A DNA stretch of 64,000 nucleotides from the NCBI GenBank assembly GCA_964017155.1, contig OZ024856.1:6403313-6467312 (forward strand). The letters run 5' to 3'. The position numbers and the translations under genes were made by a program. This document shows positions 54,588 through 63,953 of the stretch, in pieces. The notes below the pieces were generated by a model that was given only the letters and a program-made list of their open reading frames with translations, did not search any database and was not told the DNA's origin. Each line of letters begins with the position of its first letter. Within the stretch, counting starts at the first letter, position 1. Source of the stretch: Oasisia sp. SBJ-2009 (taxonomy: Eukaryota; Annelida; Polychaeta; Sabellida; Siboglinidae).

Positions 54588-56151
54588 TTATTCATACATA
54601 CTATTATACTGAATTATACCACTGTGTTTCTTGTTAATAATGTTCTCCAGATGTAGGGTTTCATTGCCTTTTTTGAATATATCCATAGACATACAATTGT
54701 CAATATGATTCTTTATAATAACTGTATTCCATAGTTTTGGACGAACATAGATGAGTGTGTTTTGTTTCGTATTGGTTTTGCAATGTGGTATTTTGTAAGC
54801 AATCTGTTGTCTCATATTGTAGTTGTGTAAGGGTGTGTGTTTTCATAAGAGACATCTGTTCGGCTAAACCCGCGACTGCTGGGCGGTTTCGACAACGCAA
54901 GCAAGAGCCGACGATTCACCTTAGTCCAGAAGCGAACGTTCCTTGACGTGGTGCGGCAGCTACAGATGACCAACCCTGCCTCACCTGGTAAGTACGACCG
55001 TAAGCGAGCGTGCTACATGCGTCTAAGAATCTTACGATCATATATTCCGGACACATTGTTGTCAAAAGTATATGTGTGACTCGTGTCTAATTTTAGTATG
55101 CGTACAGTACTTATACAAACGATATACTCAGCAAAATAAAACTTGCTGCACGTCCGCTCTCCCGCTGCGCCTTTTTTGTCCAGGGCGGGATGAGCTATTT
55201 AGCCACTATGATCCCGCGCTACGGTTCATGCTAGACGTCTGCAACCTTCTGCACCAGCCAAAGGTAAACCACTCAGTCCACCACAAGATGTATAGAGACC
55301 GTTCAGAGTTTATGGTTAGCCATCCGGAGGACTACCAATTGACGGCAGAACACCACAACACCTTACTGACAGCAAAATGCGGGTTGAGCTGAGGCGGAAG
55401 AAAACTACAGATGAGATAAGACAAGCCGTTGAACAACTTCATTGACACACACACAAGCGAAAAGACACGGATTAATACAATGGCTGCTAGACCAGCAGCA
55501 CCAGTACAAATTCTGCCTCCCACCGCGGTTCTTGTTCCAGCGGCGGTTGTGCAAGAGAAACTCGGCCCGGTCGAATTGCGTTTGATGCTTCATGACGACG
55601 TGCATGCACAGATCGAATGGCTTGCCCACGAGGATTGTTGAAGAACAGTTTTGACTGCCCTCATTGTGCAATTCCGTACAGATTCATCACCCAACATGAT
55701 TCCCTGGACGGATGGCGGTGGAAATGTCACTAGAGGCACAACGTGCAGGAAGGTTCATTTTTCAAGAGCAAGGTTCCTATAGGGAAATGGATTTGGTTCT
55801 TATTTTCATGGGCCACTGAAATCCTGTTACATCATGTCACCTGGCAACTGACGCTGTCACCAAGAACTGCCATGGACTGGGGTAATTTCTACACAATTGC
55901 TTTATTGACTGATTGACTGAAACAATTTTGAATATAAATACATGACGGATACATACAAATCAGGATAGACAATCAACAATAAGCAGGAAAGAAGCAAACT
56001 GTTTATAATTCCTTTTCTTAATTAACAACAAAACATGTATGCCACCCTGTGGCAATTATACTGATGCGAGCATACCAGAGTTAATCAAATAAATGTCATA
56101 AAAACACGATGATACATTTTGTCAATTAGCTATTAACTATGCTATTCACAA
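54588..56151 (+). repeat. Monomer 36 (1,564 bp), last complete copy
   Basis: L-type LINE tail with private CATAGATGAGTG (Thr to Ile); TACATGCGTC; TATATGTGTGAC; TTCATGCTA; THTSEK; 7 bp present; CCCTGGACGG. GGGAAATGG keeps the Merlin Trp, as only monomer 7 otherwise does. Confidence 0.95.
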
Positions 56152-56375
56152 TTATTCATACATACTATTATACTGAATTATACCACTGTGTTTCTTGTTA
56201 ATAATGTTCTCCAGATGTAGGGTTTCATTGCCTTTTTTGAATATATCCATAGACATACAATTGTCAATATGATTCTTTATAATAACTGTATTCCATAGTT
56301 TTGGACGAACATAGGTGAGTGTGTTTTGTTTGGTATTGGTTTTGCAATGTGGTATTTTGTAAGCAATATGTTGTC
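56152..56375 (+). repeat. Monomer 37, truncated at the array edge (224 bp)
   Basis: The LINE tail is a mosaic: GTGAGTG of the L-type with TTTGGTA of the other type. Identity is lost after AAGCAATATGTTGTC, inside the LINE coding tail, and unrelated sequence follows. Confidence 0.95.
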
Positions 56376-58784
56376 ATCCTGAAAGTTTTATAAAGATTGC
56401 TTCTCTGATTGTTGAGATTTCATCAAAATCCATTTCCCGACCAGTGTCCTACCTTAAAACGAAATAGTAAGTAACAATGACAGTATACAACTTGTTCATT
56501 TGTAAGTACAGTATACAACTTATTTATTTGTAAGAAATATTTTGTTTTGTGGCAAAGGGTCCAACAGCCACTGCTCTGGCAGGCATTAGCAGTGTGAAGT
56601 AAATATGTGACCTTGCTGGCGTGTCCATGTTGTCGGTGGCCACCTTTGAAATTTGACACAGGCTTTATGCCGGGATGCACATGTCACCATTAGAAAAAGA
56701 ATGCTTTTATGGGCATATGGGACATGCAGAAACAACAAACCATGGAAATATTAGTGATGAGACAGATTCAGGGGATTCTGGATGCTGGTCATTATCAGGC
56801 CCTTTATGACTTAGTATAAAAGGCAATATTGTCAGCAGAATACAGTTGCTTTGAAAATCACTGACATTGATACCAGAACAACTAAACAACTATAAATTGG
56901 ATAAGCATAACCTCTCAAATACATTCCATGCACCAGTACACCAATTCCAACTTCAGGCAATTGAAACACTGTTACCCATTTACGTATATGAGTAGATGGT
57001 TTATACTCTGAGTGTACTGGAATGATAGGTAGTCTTTGCAAAGAGCGTGCTGACATGGCACCAGACGATTGAAAGAGAACATGGATACATTCCATGTCAC
57101 ATGTCAATACACTTCATGAACATAAACAGTCTGTAATCCACAAGTTTGCTTTCAAAGAAAACTCTTGCAAATGGATATGAAGAAGGCTTCAGCCAACCAG
57201 CCCAGCGCCGTGAAGGATGCAGTACAGGATGCTCTGTACATTGTGTGACAAGGACAGGCAAATTTCTGATAAACTCATGTGAATGGACTGGTTCTCCAGT
57301 ATATATAGTGAGTGTCCCACATAATTTGTGTTGCCAATGTTTGTTTGATTGTGTAACGTTGCTATGACACATGACGTGATTTTGTAACAACTATCACGGG
57401 ATATATCGGTGACAAATAGTTGTCAACGTAGGTAGGCTGGATACATTTGAGGTGGGTTTAGGCCTTTGGGGTGTCTGGTACATATGACTGCATTTCCCCT
57501 GGGCAACACCATCACATTAGTCGGCAGCAGTGTTATACATGACTACATGTGCAACTCTATTGGCAAAAACAACAAAGCCCATGTGTCCATGTCACATTCT
57601 ATCTTTAGATTAACTTCATATTGTCACCTCTTGACCATGAGGAATATTATCCCAGCATCAATCATAGTTATGCACACATACCACCTACTTCAGAATAAAC
57701 ATTTTGAAAAACTATGCATTTTTAGGTTCAAGTTTGATGTCCCATTTTTGTTTACCAGTACTATGTTTTTGCCCATATATAAAAACAGTCATTTCTAAGA
57801 TGGTACGGTAGAAGTCATTTGTTCATCTCACATGTTCATCTCATATACTCTGCTCATCCGAAACACCATACTAGATGGAGAAAGTTTGTCGCACAATGCC
57901 CAAAAGAAACAAGAGGAACTTAGTGTGTCTGTGTTTTACATCACCTGATACACAGTAGGATGACTATTCCGCCCTGCTGCCCTCTCCAATAGATCAACAC
58001 GTGACCAAAACATTCACAACGACCTTCGATCACAGAGTCAGCAACAGTGTAGTAAGAACTTAGAAGTGTGTTGCTCGATGGTTTGAGAAACCACACACAG
58101 AGTGTAGGTGCAACAAAGTGTCTCTGTATAATTCTACTCGACCCAAACTACTTGTCACACTCCCACGCTGGGTAGAACACAAACTGAAAATTTGACTTCG
58201 TTCACAAATTTATTATCTCATAATTTAACTGTTCAATTTGCGAGGCCACTCATGTTCCACAAATGATCCATGCCGCCAAAAACATGGCTCTATTTGTCAC
58301 AGTACTTTACTGTTTGTAGTCATGACGAATAATAGTGGGACCAATAGAAAGACATGCTAAGTGTCCTGCACTTGCTGGATTTCCATATTATTTGAACCAA
58401 ATACATGACCTGTCACTGAATGAAGCCGGTAAAGTAATTGCAATCTGGGGTTTGGCACTGAGCCTACTTTGAGTGAGGGATGAGTGTAAACTGTGTAACC
58501 CGAGTACCAATTGAACAGCCAAGATCACTTGATCACATGGCCATTTTTGACCTAGATTAGCAAGGTGAATCTTCAAGGCCGCTGCCACTACAAGAGGCAA
58601 TTGTGGTTAGGAGAGTAAGTGACGTCAGAGCAATGGCAGTGAGTAAAGCAGAAAGGTAGCAGCGCAGAATTTTTTTTTTAATGTTTACGACAGATAAAAC
58701 ATAGCGCATGAACCTGTGGTTAATTTTTAAAGTTGTGTGTACTTAGTGTAATTTTCATAGTGAAATGTTATGACATGTAAGTTA
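56376..58784. other. Unique right flank, no gene recognised
   Basis: About 2.4 kb of mixed AT-rich sequence follows the array edge. The longest open frames are 97 codons on the minus strand (57,390-57,097) and 110 codons on the plus strand (57,466-57,798). Neither has a family motif I know, codon runs that look coding, or paired splice sites. No copy of the monomer, LINE tail or Merlin motif is seen here. Confidence 0.5.
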
Positions 58785-58940
58785 TTAAATGTTAATCATC
58801 ATGTTTCTTTTGGAACCATTGAATATTGCCCAGTGATTTATGCCCGACACATTGCCGATGCCTTGGGTGGTGTCATTGAAGCTCGAGCCACACAATGTTT
58901 TAAAACAGCTATTCATGTCATTAACTGTCACACATATATG
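58785..58940 (+). other. Exon-like open frame, family unknown
   Basis: One frame reads VSFGTIEYC, then PVIYARHIADALGGVIEAR, then ATQCFKTAIHV, before low-complexity residues and TGA near 58,940. The middle has a coding-like residue mix, unlike its AT-rich surroundings. There is no clear start codon, splice acceptor or homologue that I recognise. It may be a decayed exon or a transposon remnant. Confidence 0.2.
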
Positions 58941-59160
58941 TGAAGCTCTTTTAATGTATGTTTATAATATTAAGAATTATACATTATATTATGTTTTATT
59001 ATCCAAAATTATTTTTTTATTACATCAACATTATGTTATTACAATACAATAAATAAACACAGTAGAAATATTTGTTATTAATGTAATATGAATTAATGAA
59101 TAAATAAAAGAATATATGTATGCTTTTTATGTGTCATTATATCGTTCATTTCTTCTACAG
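58941..59160. other. AT-rich spacer
   Basis: Very AT-rich, with many ATTATA/TTATTA words and no open frame of note. It ends in TTTCTTCTACAG, which would serve as a splice acceptor for the next feature. Confidence 0.5.
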
Positions 59161-59245
59161 TAGCAGTTATTGGCAGACAGTGGAAATAAAATTTAACGAT
59201 GGCACCACGGCTGAAGTAACAATGGCTGCTCCAACTGAAGCATAG
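59161..59245 (+). other. Candidate terminal exon, 27 codons
   Basis: A pyrimidine-rich TTTCTTCTACAG precedes a frame from 59,162 reading SSYWQTVEIKFNDGTTAEVT, then MAAPTEA and TAG at 59,243. A donor-like GTGAG|GTAGGA follows near 59,260, so splicing within a 3' UTR is possible. AATAAA occurs about 200 bp downstream, near 59,443. The composition is coding-like, but no upstream exon joins convincingly. Confidence 0.25.
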
Positions 59246-59475
59246 GTTGAAGGATGTGAGGTAGGAAAAACACACACTGTTGTTTTCATTTTATTAAATG
59301 TCCATAAGTGTCTAATTTCCTTTAAACGTTTCTATTTATCTAGAAATACACGAAACGTTTGTATTAAACGGTGCATTTGTTTTTTCATGGTCATGTTATT
59401 TATGAAGACAGTTATGTATAAATGTATTAGGTATAGGATGTTAATAAAAAAAACTTTGAAATAGGCGTGATGTAA

Positions 59476-60054
59476 TGAAGCCACAGAATGTGACATCTGC
59501 AAGGGATGGTGTCACAAGGACTGCCAGAAAGTTTCTGATGCATTGCACCTTGTGTAACCAGCGAGGAATGTCAGCATATTAGTTGGTAGGCCCCTACTGC
59601 ACTTAAAGCCAAGGAGGGGCAAAGGCTATCATTATACAAATACTAATTATACATGAGCAACAAGACCAGGCAACAAACAAACAGGAAGCCCTAAACAACA
59701 GGTTAACCTTTTGTATCATGGTATAAAACAGTGACCTGGTGTTGGACAATGTTGCAAAGTTGTGTGTTTGGCCGAGTAGTTTTCAAGATGGCGGGCGAAG
59801 TTGGCTACGAAGCGTCCTTCGCCGTCAGAATGGAAAGTCGTGAAGAGAAGGTGTGTGATTTTGTACGGTCCGATGGAGGGTCGGATATATTTCCGGGAGG
59901 ATTTCGTAAACGGTTTGCGGAGAAATTTTTCCTGGGTGTGTTAGAGACCATGTGTTATCTTTTGGGCCACTCAGTTGAAATAACCGGTTCCTATGTTGTA
60001 AGACGGATGCGGCGAAGGACCTGTTGCTTGCGTCAGGTGACGCAGGTCAGTTGA
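59476..60054 (+). pseudogene. Mobile-element remnant with half PHD finger and MAGEVGYE peptide, copy 1
   Basis: The left part encodes ATECDICKGWCHKDCQKVSD, matching the second half of a PHD zinc finger (CxxC, W, H, C), then breaks at TAA. The right part (ATG at 59,788) encodes MAGEVGYEASFAVRMESRE and VCDFVRSDGG, and stays open to 60,054. Positions up to about 59,887 match copy 2 at 61,681-62,000 in the same orientation. This copy has roughly 95 bp more between the two parts. PHD fingers occur in ORF1 of some LINEs and in host chromatin proteins; a mobile-element origin is inferred from the duplication. Confidence 0.5.
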
Positions 60055-60276
60055 CGGTTACAACATTTGTTTCATGTTCGTTCAGCTGATCGGGATCAAT
60101 TTAAGGCTAGGAACCACTGGGCGCCACCGTACTTGCTCGATGAAGTCATTACCAATTTTTTTCAAAGTATGGGAAGGTGCATGCAATAAATTTTTAAACA
60201 TTGATGAGTTAGGGGTTTGAGGGAGTGAGGACGGGAGTTTGATCTGATGTGATGTCGGGGGCGGAAACAAGATAAA
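60055..60276. other. Spacer, nothing recognised
   Basis: No gene, splice pair or repeat recognised. It could hold a decayed 5' part of the reverse-transcriptase fragment that follows. Confidence 0.4.
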
Positions 60277-60577
60277 CTTGAAAGAGTTCAACGGAGGGCA
60301 ACTAAACTGATTCCATAACTTAAACATTTAAGCTATGAAAGAAACTAAAATATTAAGGAATATTTTTGTTCAAACTAAAAGAAGATAGTATGATAAGGGG
60401 CATAAGACAGTGTTAGTCAAGCCATACTGTAGGTTAGATAAAAGAAAATTCTCCTTCTCCCAGAGAACAAGAAATGATTGGAATCAATTAAGTCATGTAA
60501 ATGTCAGCAGTATAAATATTATGTTTAAAAATAAAACTGACAATTATCTTGCAAGGGCGGCCTATACATGTACCTAG
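60277..60577 (+). pseudogene. LINE reverse-transcriptase C-terminal remnant (RTE/CR1-like)
   Basis: The frame at 60,277 reads LERVQRRATKLIP, a stop, then LKHLSYE. This is the well-known VQRRATK...L..LSYEERL block just after the RT palm in many invertebrate LINEs. After several stops and shifts the pattern resumes at 60,446 with KFSFSQRTRNDWNQL and ends with FKNKTDNYL and TAG at 60,575. Order and spacing fit the C-terminal 100 residues of a LINE ORF2. Clearly dead. It is a different family from the LINE tail in the macrosatellite. Confidence 0.75.
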
Positions 60578-60753
60578 GTTGTACACTTACATTATTTAGA
60601 AATTATTGTAATACTGATTAAATTATTTATTCATATATTTATTTAATTTAATTATTATTATAACAAATTGTTATTACTGTAGGACATTTCAAGAATTTTT
60701 TATTTTACTTATAGATTTTTAGAGACAACAAATCATTTTTATTTTACTTATTT
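60578..60753. other. AT-rich stretch, possible LINE 3' tail
   Basis: Runs of ATTTATTT/TTATTATT without open frames separate the RT remnant from the next element. It may be the 3' UTR of the preceding LINE. Confidence 0.35.
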
Positions 60754-60981
60754 TACGTTGGTCACTTGACCGAGACGTGTGCGGCAGCCGACATGTCTGC
60801 CAGTGCACTGCAGGAGGCGACGAGAGAAAACAACGCGGAATCTGTAAATATTGAGGAGATGGAGGTAGAAGGGGTAAATGAGGCAGAGGGTAAGGGTGAG
60901 GGGAATGCAAAGGTTTCGGGGGAGGTGATGAGATTGTTGGAACAGCAGGAACAGCGCAGCTTGCGTCTGCGGCGTCCGTAG
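60754..60981 (+). pseudogene. LINE ORF1 end: half zinc knuckle and acidic tail
   Basis: YVGHLTETC at 60,754-60,780 matches the GHx4C half of a CCHC zinc knuckle. It is followed by an alanine- and glutamate-rich tail (MSASALQEATREN, IEEMEVEGVNEAEGKGEG) to TAG at 60,979. L1/Tx1-type elements carry a zinc knuckle near the end of ORF1, and an endonuclease ORF starts 250 bp downstream. The 5' part of ORF1 is missing at the AT-rich boundary. Confidence 0.5.
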
Positions 60982-61228
60982 TGGTGGGACGTGGTACATC
61001 GGGTGTTCAATCGGCTGTTGTAACAACCGACACAGGTAGAGCAACCGGTAGTGGCGAGAAAAAGTGTATCGAAAAAATCTAAGGGTAAGAAGGTGTGGTG
61101 CTGGTGGACGAGAACATTGCTTTGACATCCAGCGCTTTTAAGAAGAAACTCACAGAGGTCAGACCTAGGAGGGAAGAGGTATAGGGGAGAGTTTGATTTC
61201 TATAACGTGTAGAATTTAAACAAATGTA
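60982..61228. other. Continuation or spacer between LINE ORF1 remnant and ORF2
   Basis: It contains a Lys/Ser-rich reading (around 61,060-61,100) that may be the frameshifted end of ORF1. No complete frame. Confidence 0.35.
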
Positions 61229-61679
61229 ATGGCTAATTTACGTTTCTGTAGCCTGAATTGCCGTGGGATGGGAGACTGGCAGAAACATGATTTACTCAAA
61301 CAATGTTTAACGTATAATAAAGTTGATATATGTTGTTCATTGTTATTCTTTGAAATGTGCAAATATATTTAATCGGCAGTTTGGTGGTAAATTATACTGG
61401 TCTTTTGGCACTACCCGGGGTAGTTGTTCTAATGGGGTATGGATTTGGGTTAGACCGGGTCTACATTGTGAAATCATGTCTTTGGAGAGGGATAGTGAAG
61501 GAAGATTAATATATTTACTAGTTAAAATCAATAATAAAATGTTGAAATTGGTGAATGTTTATGCTCCAGTTATACCTAGGGAGTGTAAGGAATTAAAAAA
61601 ATATCTTGATCATTATTTACATGGGAATTGTCCAACAATTTTAGGAGATTTTAATTGTTATCGATGTAAGCATCGATAA
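61229..61679 (+). pseudogene. L1/Tx1-like LINE ORF2 start, apurinic endonuclease domain, frameshifted
   Basis: ATG at 61,229 opens MANLRFCSLNCRGMGDWQKH, the Asn-Cys-Arg-Gly motif that begins LINE APE endonucleases, and ends in TAA at 61,370. The domain continues in another frame from about 61,330: FGGKLYWSFGTTRGS, GVWIWVRPG, then LVNVYAP and ILGDFNC, the strands carrying the catalytic Asp and Asn. The Glu-containing LQET segment is lost at the frameshift. The domain stops just after GDFN, where a copy of the PHD element begins, so the distal His-containing part is missing. Confidence 0.75.
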
Positions 61680-61680
61680 T

Positions 61681-62172
61681 TGAAGCCACAGAATGTGACA
61701 TCTGCAAGGGATGGTGTCACAAGGACTGCCAGAAAGTCTCTGATGCGTTGCACCAAGGGTTAACCAGCGAGGAACATCAGCATATTAGTTGGTAGGCCCC
61801 TACTGCACTTCATGCCACGGAGGGGCAAAGGCTATCATTATACAAATACTAATTTGCATGAGCAACAAGATCTGTCTGAAAACAACAGTAGTTTTCAAGA
61901 TGGCGGGCGAAGTTGGTTACGAAATGTCCTTCGCCGTCAGAATGGAAAGCCATGAAGAAAAGGTGTGTGATTTTGTACGGTCCGATGAAGGGACGGATGT
62001 AAATGTGGAGGGAGTGATTTATATGGCGATTTGGCAAGTGAAAATGTTATTAATGGCTGCAAAAACCATCGCTTGTTTGCTTTCCGAAATTTATATCCTC
62101 AGAAAAAGAATATTCTTGAAAAAATTCATTAAGTGCAATATGTTGTCGCTTAGACCGCTTTTACATTTCTGA
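61681..62172 (+). pseudogene. Mobile-element remnant with PHD-type finger and MAGEVGYE peptide, copy 2
   Basis: From 61,682, EATECDICKGWCHKDC then LTSEEHQHISW to TAG at 61,793. A shift of frame then gives YCTSCHGG (61,801-61,824). Together these supply the second half of a PHD finger: CxxC, W-H-C, and the closing W...CxxC. In the same second frame ATG 61,900 opens MAGEVGYEMSFAVRMESHEE and VCDFVRSDEG. The frame runs on to 62,172, but similarity to copy 1 ends near 62,000. The copy abuts the truncated endonuclease fragment directly, suggesting insertion or a rearrangement. The first CxxC pair of the finger is not present. Confidence 0.55.
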
Positions 62173-62391
62173 ATCTCTATCAAGTAGTGTACACTCTGTA
62201 ATGCATGAACCTGTGAATCAATCTGTATCAGATCAGTATATATTGTACAAATGAATATCACTTTAGGTGACATGGAAACTGGTCCAGGTTACTGGAAATG
62301 CAACAGTAACATGTTAAAAGACACCAATTTTCAGGAAGATTAAAAAAACTTGTGGGAATGTCTACATTCGATCCCTGATCAAAATGCTTAG
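62173..62391. other. Spacer, nothing recognised
   Basis: AT-rich, stop-dense, no motif seen. Confidence 0.4.
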
Positions 62392-62786
62392 TGGTGGGAG
62401 GATTGCAAAACGCAATTTCGAAATTTATTATTATTCATTCCATGAGGTTATCACTTATCCGCCGTCAAGAATTAAAGGACGCTAAATGGGATTTAATGAA
62501 TTTAATTAGACATGATGAAAGAGATGGGACAACTGTAGAAATACGAAATCAAATCAAACAGGCTCAAAGCGTGGTTGACAATTTGAATGAAAAGTTTTTG
62601 GAAGGCGCCAAAATCAGATCCAAGGCTAAATATCTAGAGAATAATGAGAAACCTACTAGATTTTTCTTACAAAAGGAGAACAAGTCAGCCAATGATACAT
62701 TATCAAAACAACTGAAAAGTGGTCTGAAAATAGCCCTTTATATTGCAGAGGTGAAAAGAAAAACAATAAACTGTAACTCAGTTTAA
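62392..62786 (+). pseudogene. L1/Tx1-like LINE ORF2, linker between endonuclease and RT
   Basis: WWEDCKTQFRN (62,392 on) is followed, after a frameshift near 62,430, by MRLSLIRRQELKDAKWDL, IKQAQSVVDNLNEKF, then EGAKIRSKAKYLENNEKP and TRFFLQKENK. The IRSKA..LE..EKPT.FF block is typical of the region just before the RT domain in L1/Tx1-clade elements. The frame ends at TAA 62,784 with no RT core. Same strand as the endonuclease fragment and probably the same original element, with the stretch between lost or displaced by PHD copy 2. Confidence 0.7.
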
Positions 62787-63890
62787 ACAAAATATGATCA
62801 GCTCCAAAACTGATAAATACGGAGCTACGTGGAGGCAAGACTTAAACAATGGCGGCACCAAGTAAGAAGAGAAGAGACTCAGTGATTGGATAGGGTGGTG
62901 GGAGCTGTAGGGATAGGTCCTTTTATTAATTTTGGTGAGCAACTTGGGCGTGGCCAAGTCTATTGTACCTTGTGAAGCGACGGAGCCAGGCTAAGTCTAT
63001 GTTAGGCAGTAAATGAAACACTGTTTCGCAACTTGGAATATATGCACAAATCTGGTAGGACTTAATTCAGAGATAAGCATTCTCATATGTTGTAAAGTGT
63101 ATCTTAATTAATCTGTGTCGGAACGGTTTGACAGCAGTTTGACAGCTCGTAGGACCAACGTGGCTGCATCTAATGAGACGTTCCGTTGTACACAAAGTCA
63201 AAGATACTGACAGACGGAAATTACCATTTCAATGTACCCCAAAACAATAACTTGGGAACTGAAGATAATGTCTTGATCCAAATACTACGTGATTAATTTG
63301 TAAATACAGAGTTAAGTGAAGTTGAATTGTTGGAAAGTGACACAGAGTGACTGAAAGCAGCAATGACATTGACAAATCAGTTAATCATGAAAGGGACATT
63401 GTTCCTGACCCTGGCACCAGCTCAGCGCATAGGTCGGTAACAGTGTCCTATATATTCTTCTGGGCGGAGTGTAAATATATCTCAACAGAGTAGTCAAGTG
63501 GGAATCCATGTAATATTGAAAATATCAGTATCAGCCCTCTCTGATTAAATTTTCAACTATTCTTTTAATAAAAAAAACAAGACTGCCATCCACAGTAAAA
63601 ATATTGTTTTAAAAAGTATTTTCATTTAAACATAAAAAAAAAAAATCAATTACATTTCAATGTCACTGTCCAATGTCTGGTGGCAACTGTTTTCTCTCCT
63701 AAAATAGAAATATATGTGATATACAAAAGGAAAACCAATTAATGACACTTTTTGTTCTGACCTATATGTATATATTAAGTATTTTAATTTATCAGGTATG
63801 TCTCAACTTGCATATTTTATGAATGTGTTCTTTTAATTTCAAGAACTTGGAGAAGCAGATGATGAATGTGTGTGTCGCTACTGGTAGTGC
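62787..63890. other. Unique sequence, no gene recognised
   Basis: A 14-codon frame with good initiation context starts at 62,849 (MAAPSKKRRDSVIG) and contains a donor-like AAGTAAGA. It could be a first exon, but nothing supports it downstream. A-rich tracts lie at 63,570-63,580 and 63,636-63,648. Confidence 0.4.
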
Positions 63891-63894
63891 TGGT

Positions 63895-63953
63895 TCGATA
63901 CCAGGTTTTGTTCGATACCGATCGATACCTGAATTTTTTTCGATACTCGATAC
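63895..63953. repeat. Five TCGATAC heptamers, interspersed
   Basis: TCGATAC occurs at 63,895, 63,912, 63,922, 63,940 and 63,947, partly as ATCGAT-containing palindromic spacing. Such clusters are often seen near the ends of DNA transposons or in short interspersed repeats. The partner end lies outside the window, so I cannot assign a family. Confidence 0.45.

Larger units (their letters stand above)
1..56375 (+). repeat. Macrosatellite array, ~1.56-kb monomer, 36 full copies plus partial ends
   Basis: The same sequence recurs head to tail from the first base to about 56,375, where it stops abruptly inside a monomer. I number monomers from the stop codon of the antisense LINE frame, first at position 50. 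Lengths: 21 monomers of 1,557 bp, 10 of 1,564 bp (7 extra bases near offset 1,090-1,100), 3 of 1,556 bp (1-bp deletion in the LINE part), one of 1,549 bp and one of 1,548 bp (both lacking an 8-bp tail unit). These lengths sum exactly to the span 50-56,151. Offsets within a monomer: 0-254 LINE coding tail (minus); 261-399 and 596-804 exon-like segments (plus); 892 to about 1,295 Merlin-like transposase fragment (plus); the rest LINE 3' UTR (minus). Copies differ at only a few dozen positions, so homogenisation is recent or continuing. The array continues beyond the left edge of the window. Confidence 0.98.

Noticed and set aside
1..56375. CRISPR array
   Set aside because: The repeats are 1.5 kb and contiguous with no variable spacers, and the genome is eukaryotic.
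1..56375. Tandem 5S rRNA, histone or snRNA gene cluster
   Set aside because: No 5S, U1/U2/U6 or histone sequence is recognisable in the monomer.
57097..57798. 97- and 110-codon open frames in the unique flank
   Set aside because: No motif, no splice context, and overlapping open frames on both strands; lengths are within chance for this composition.
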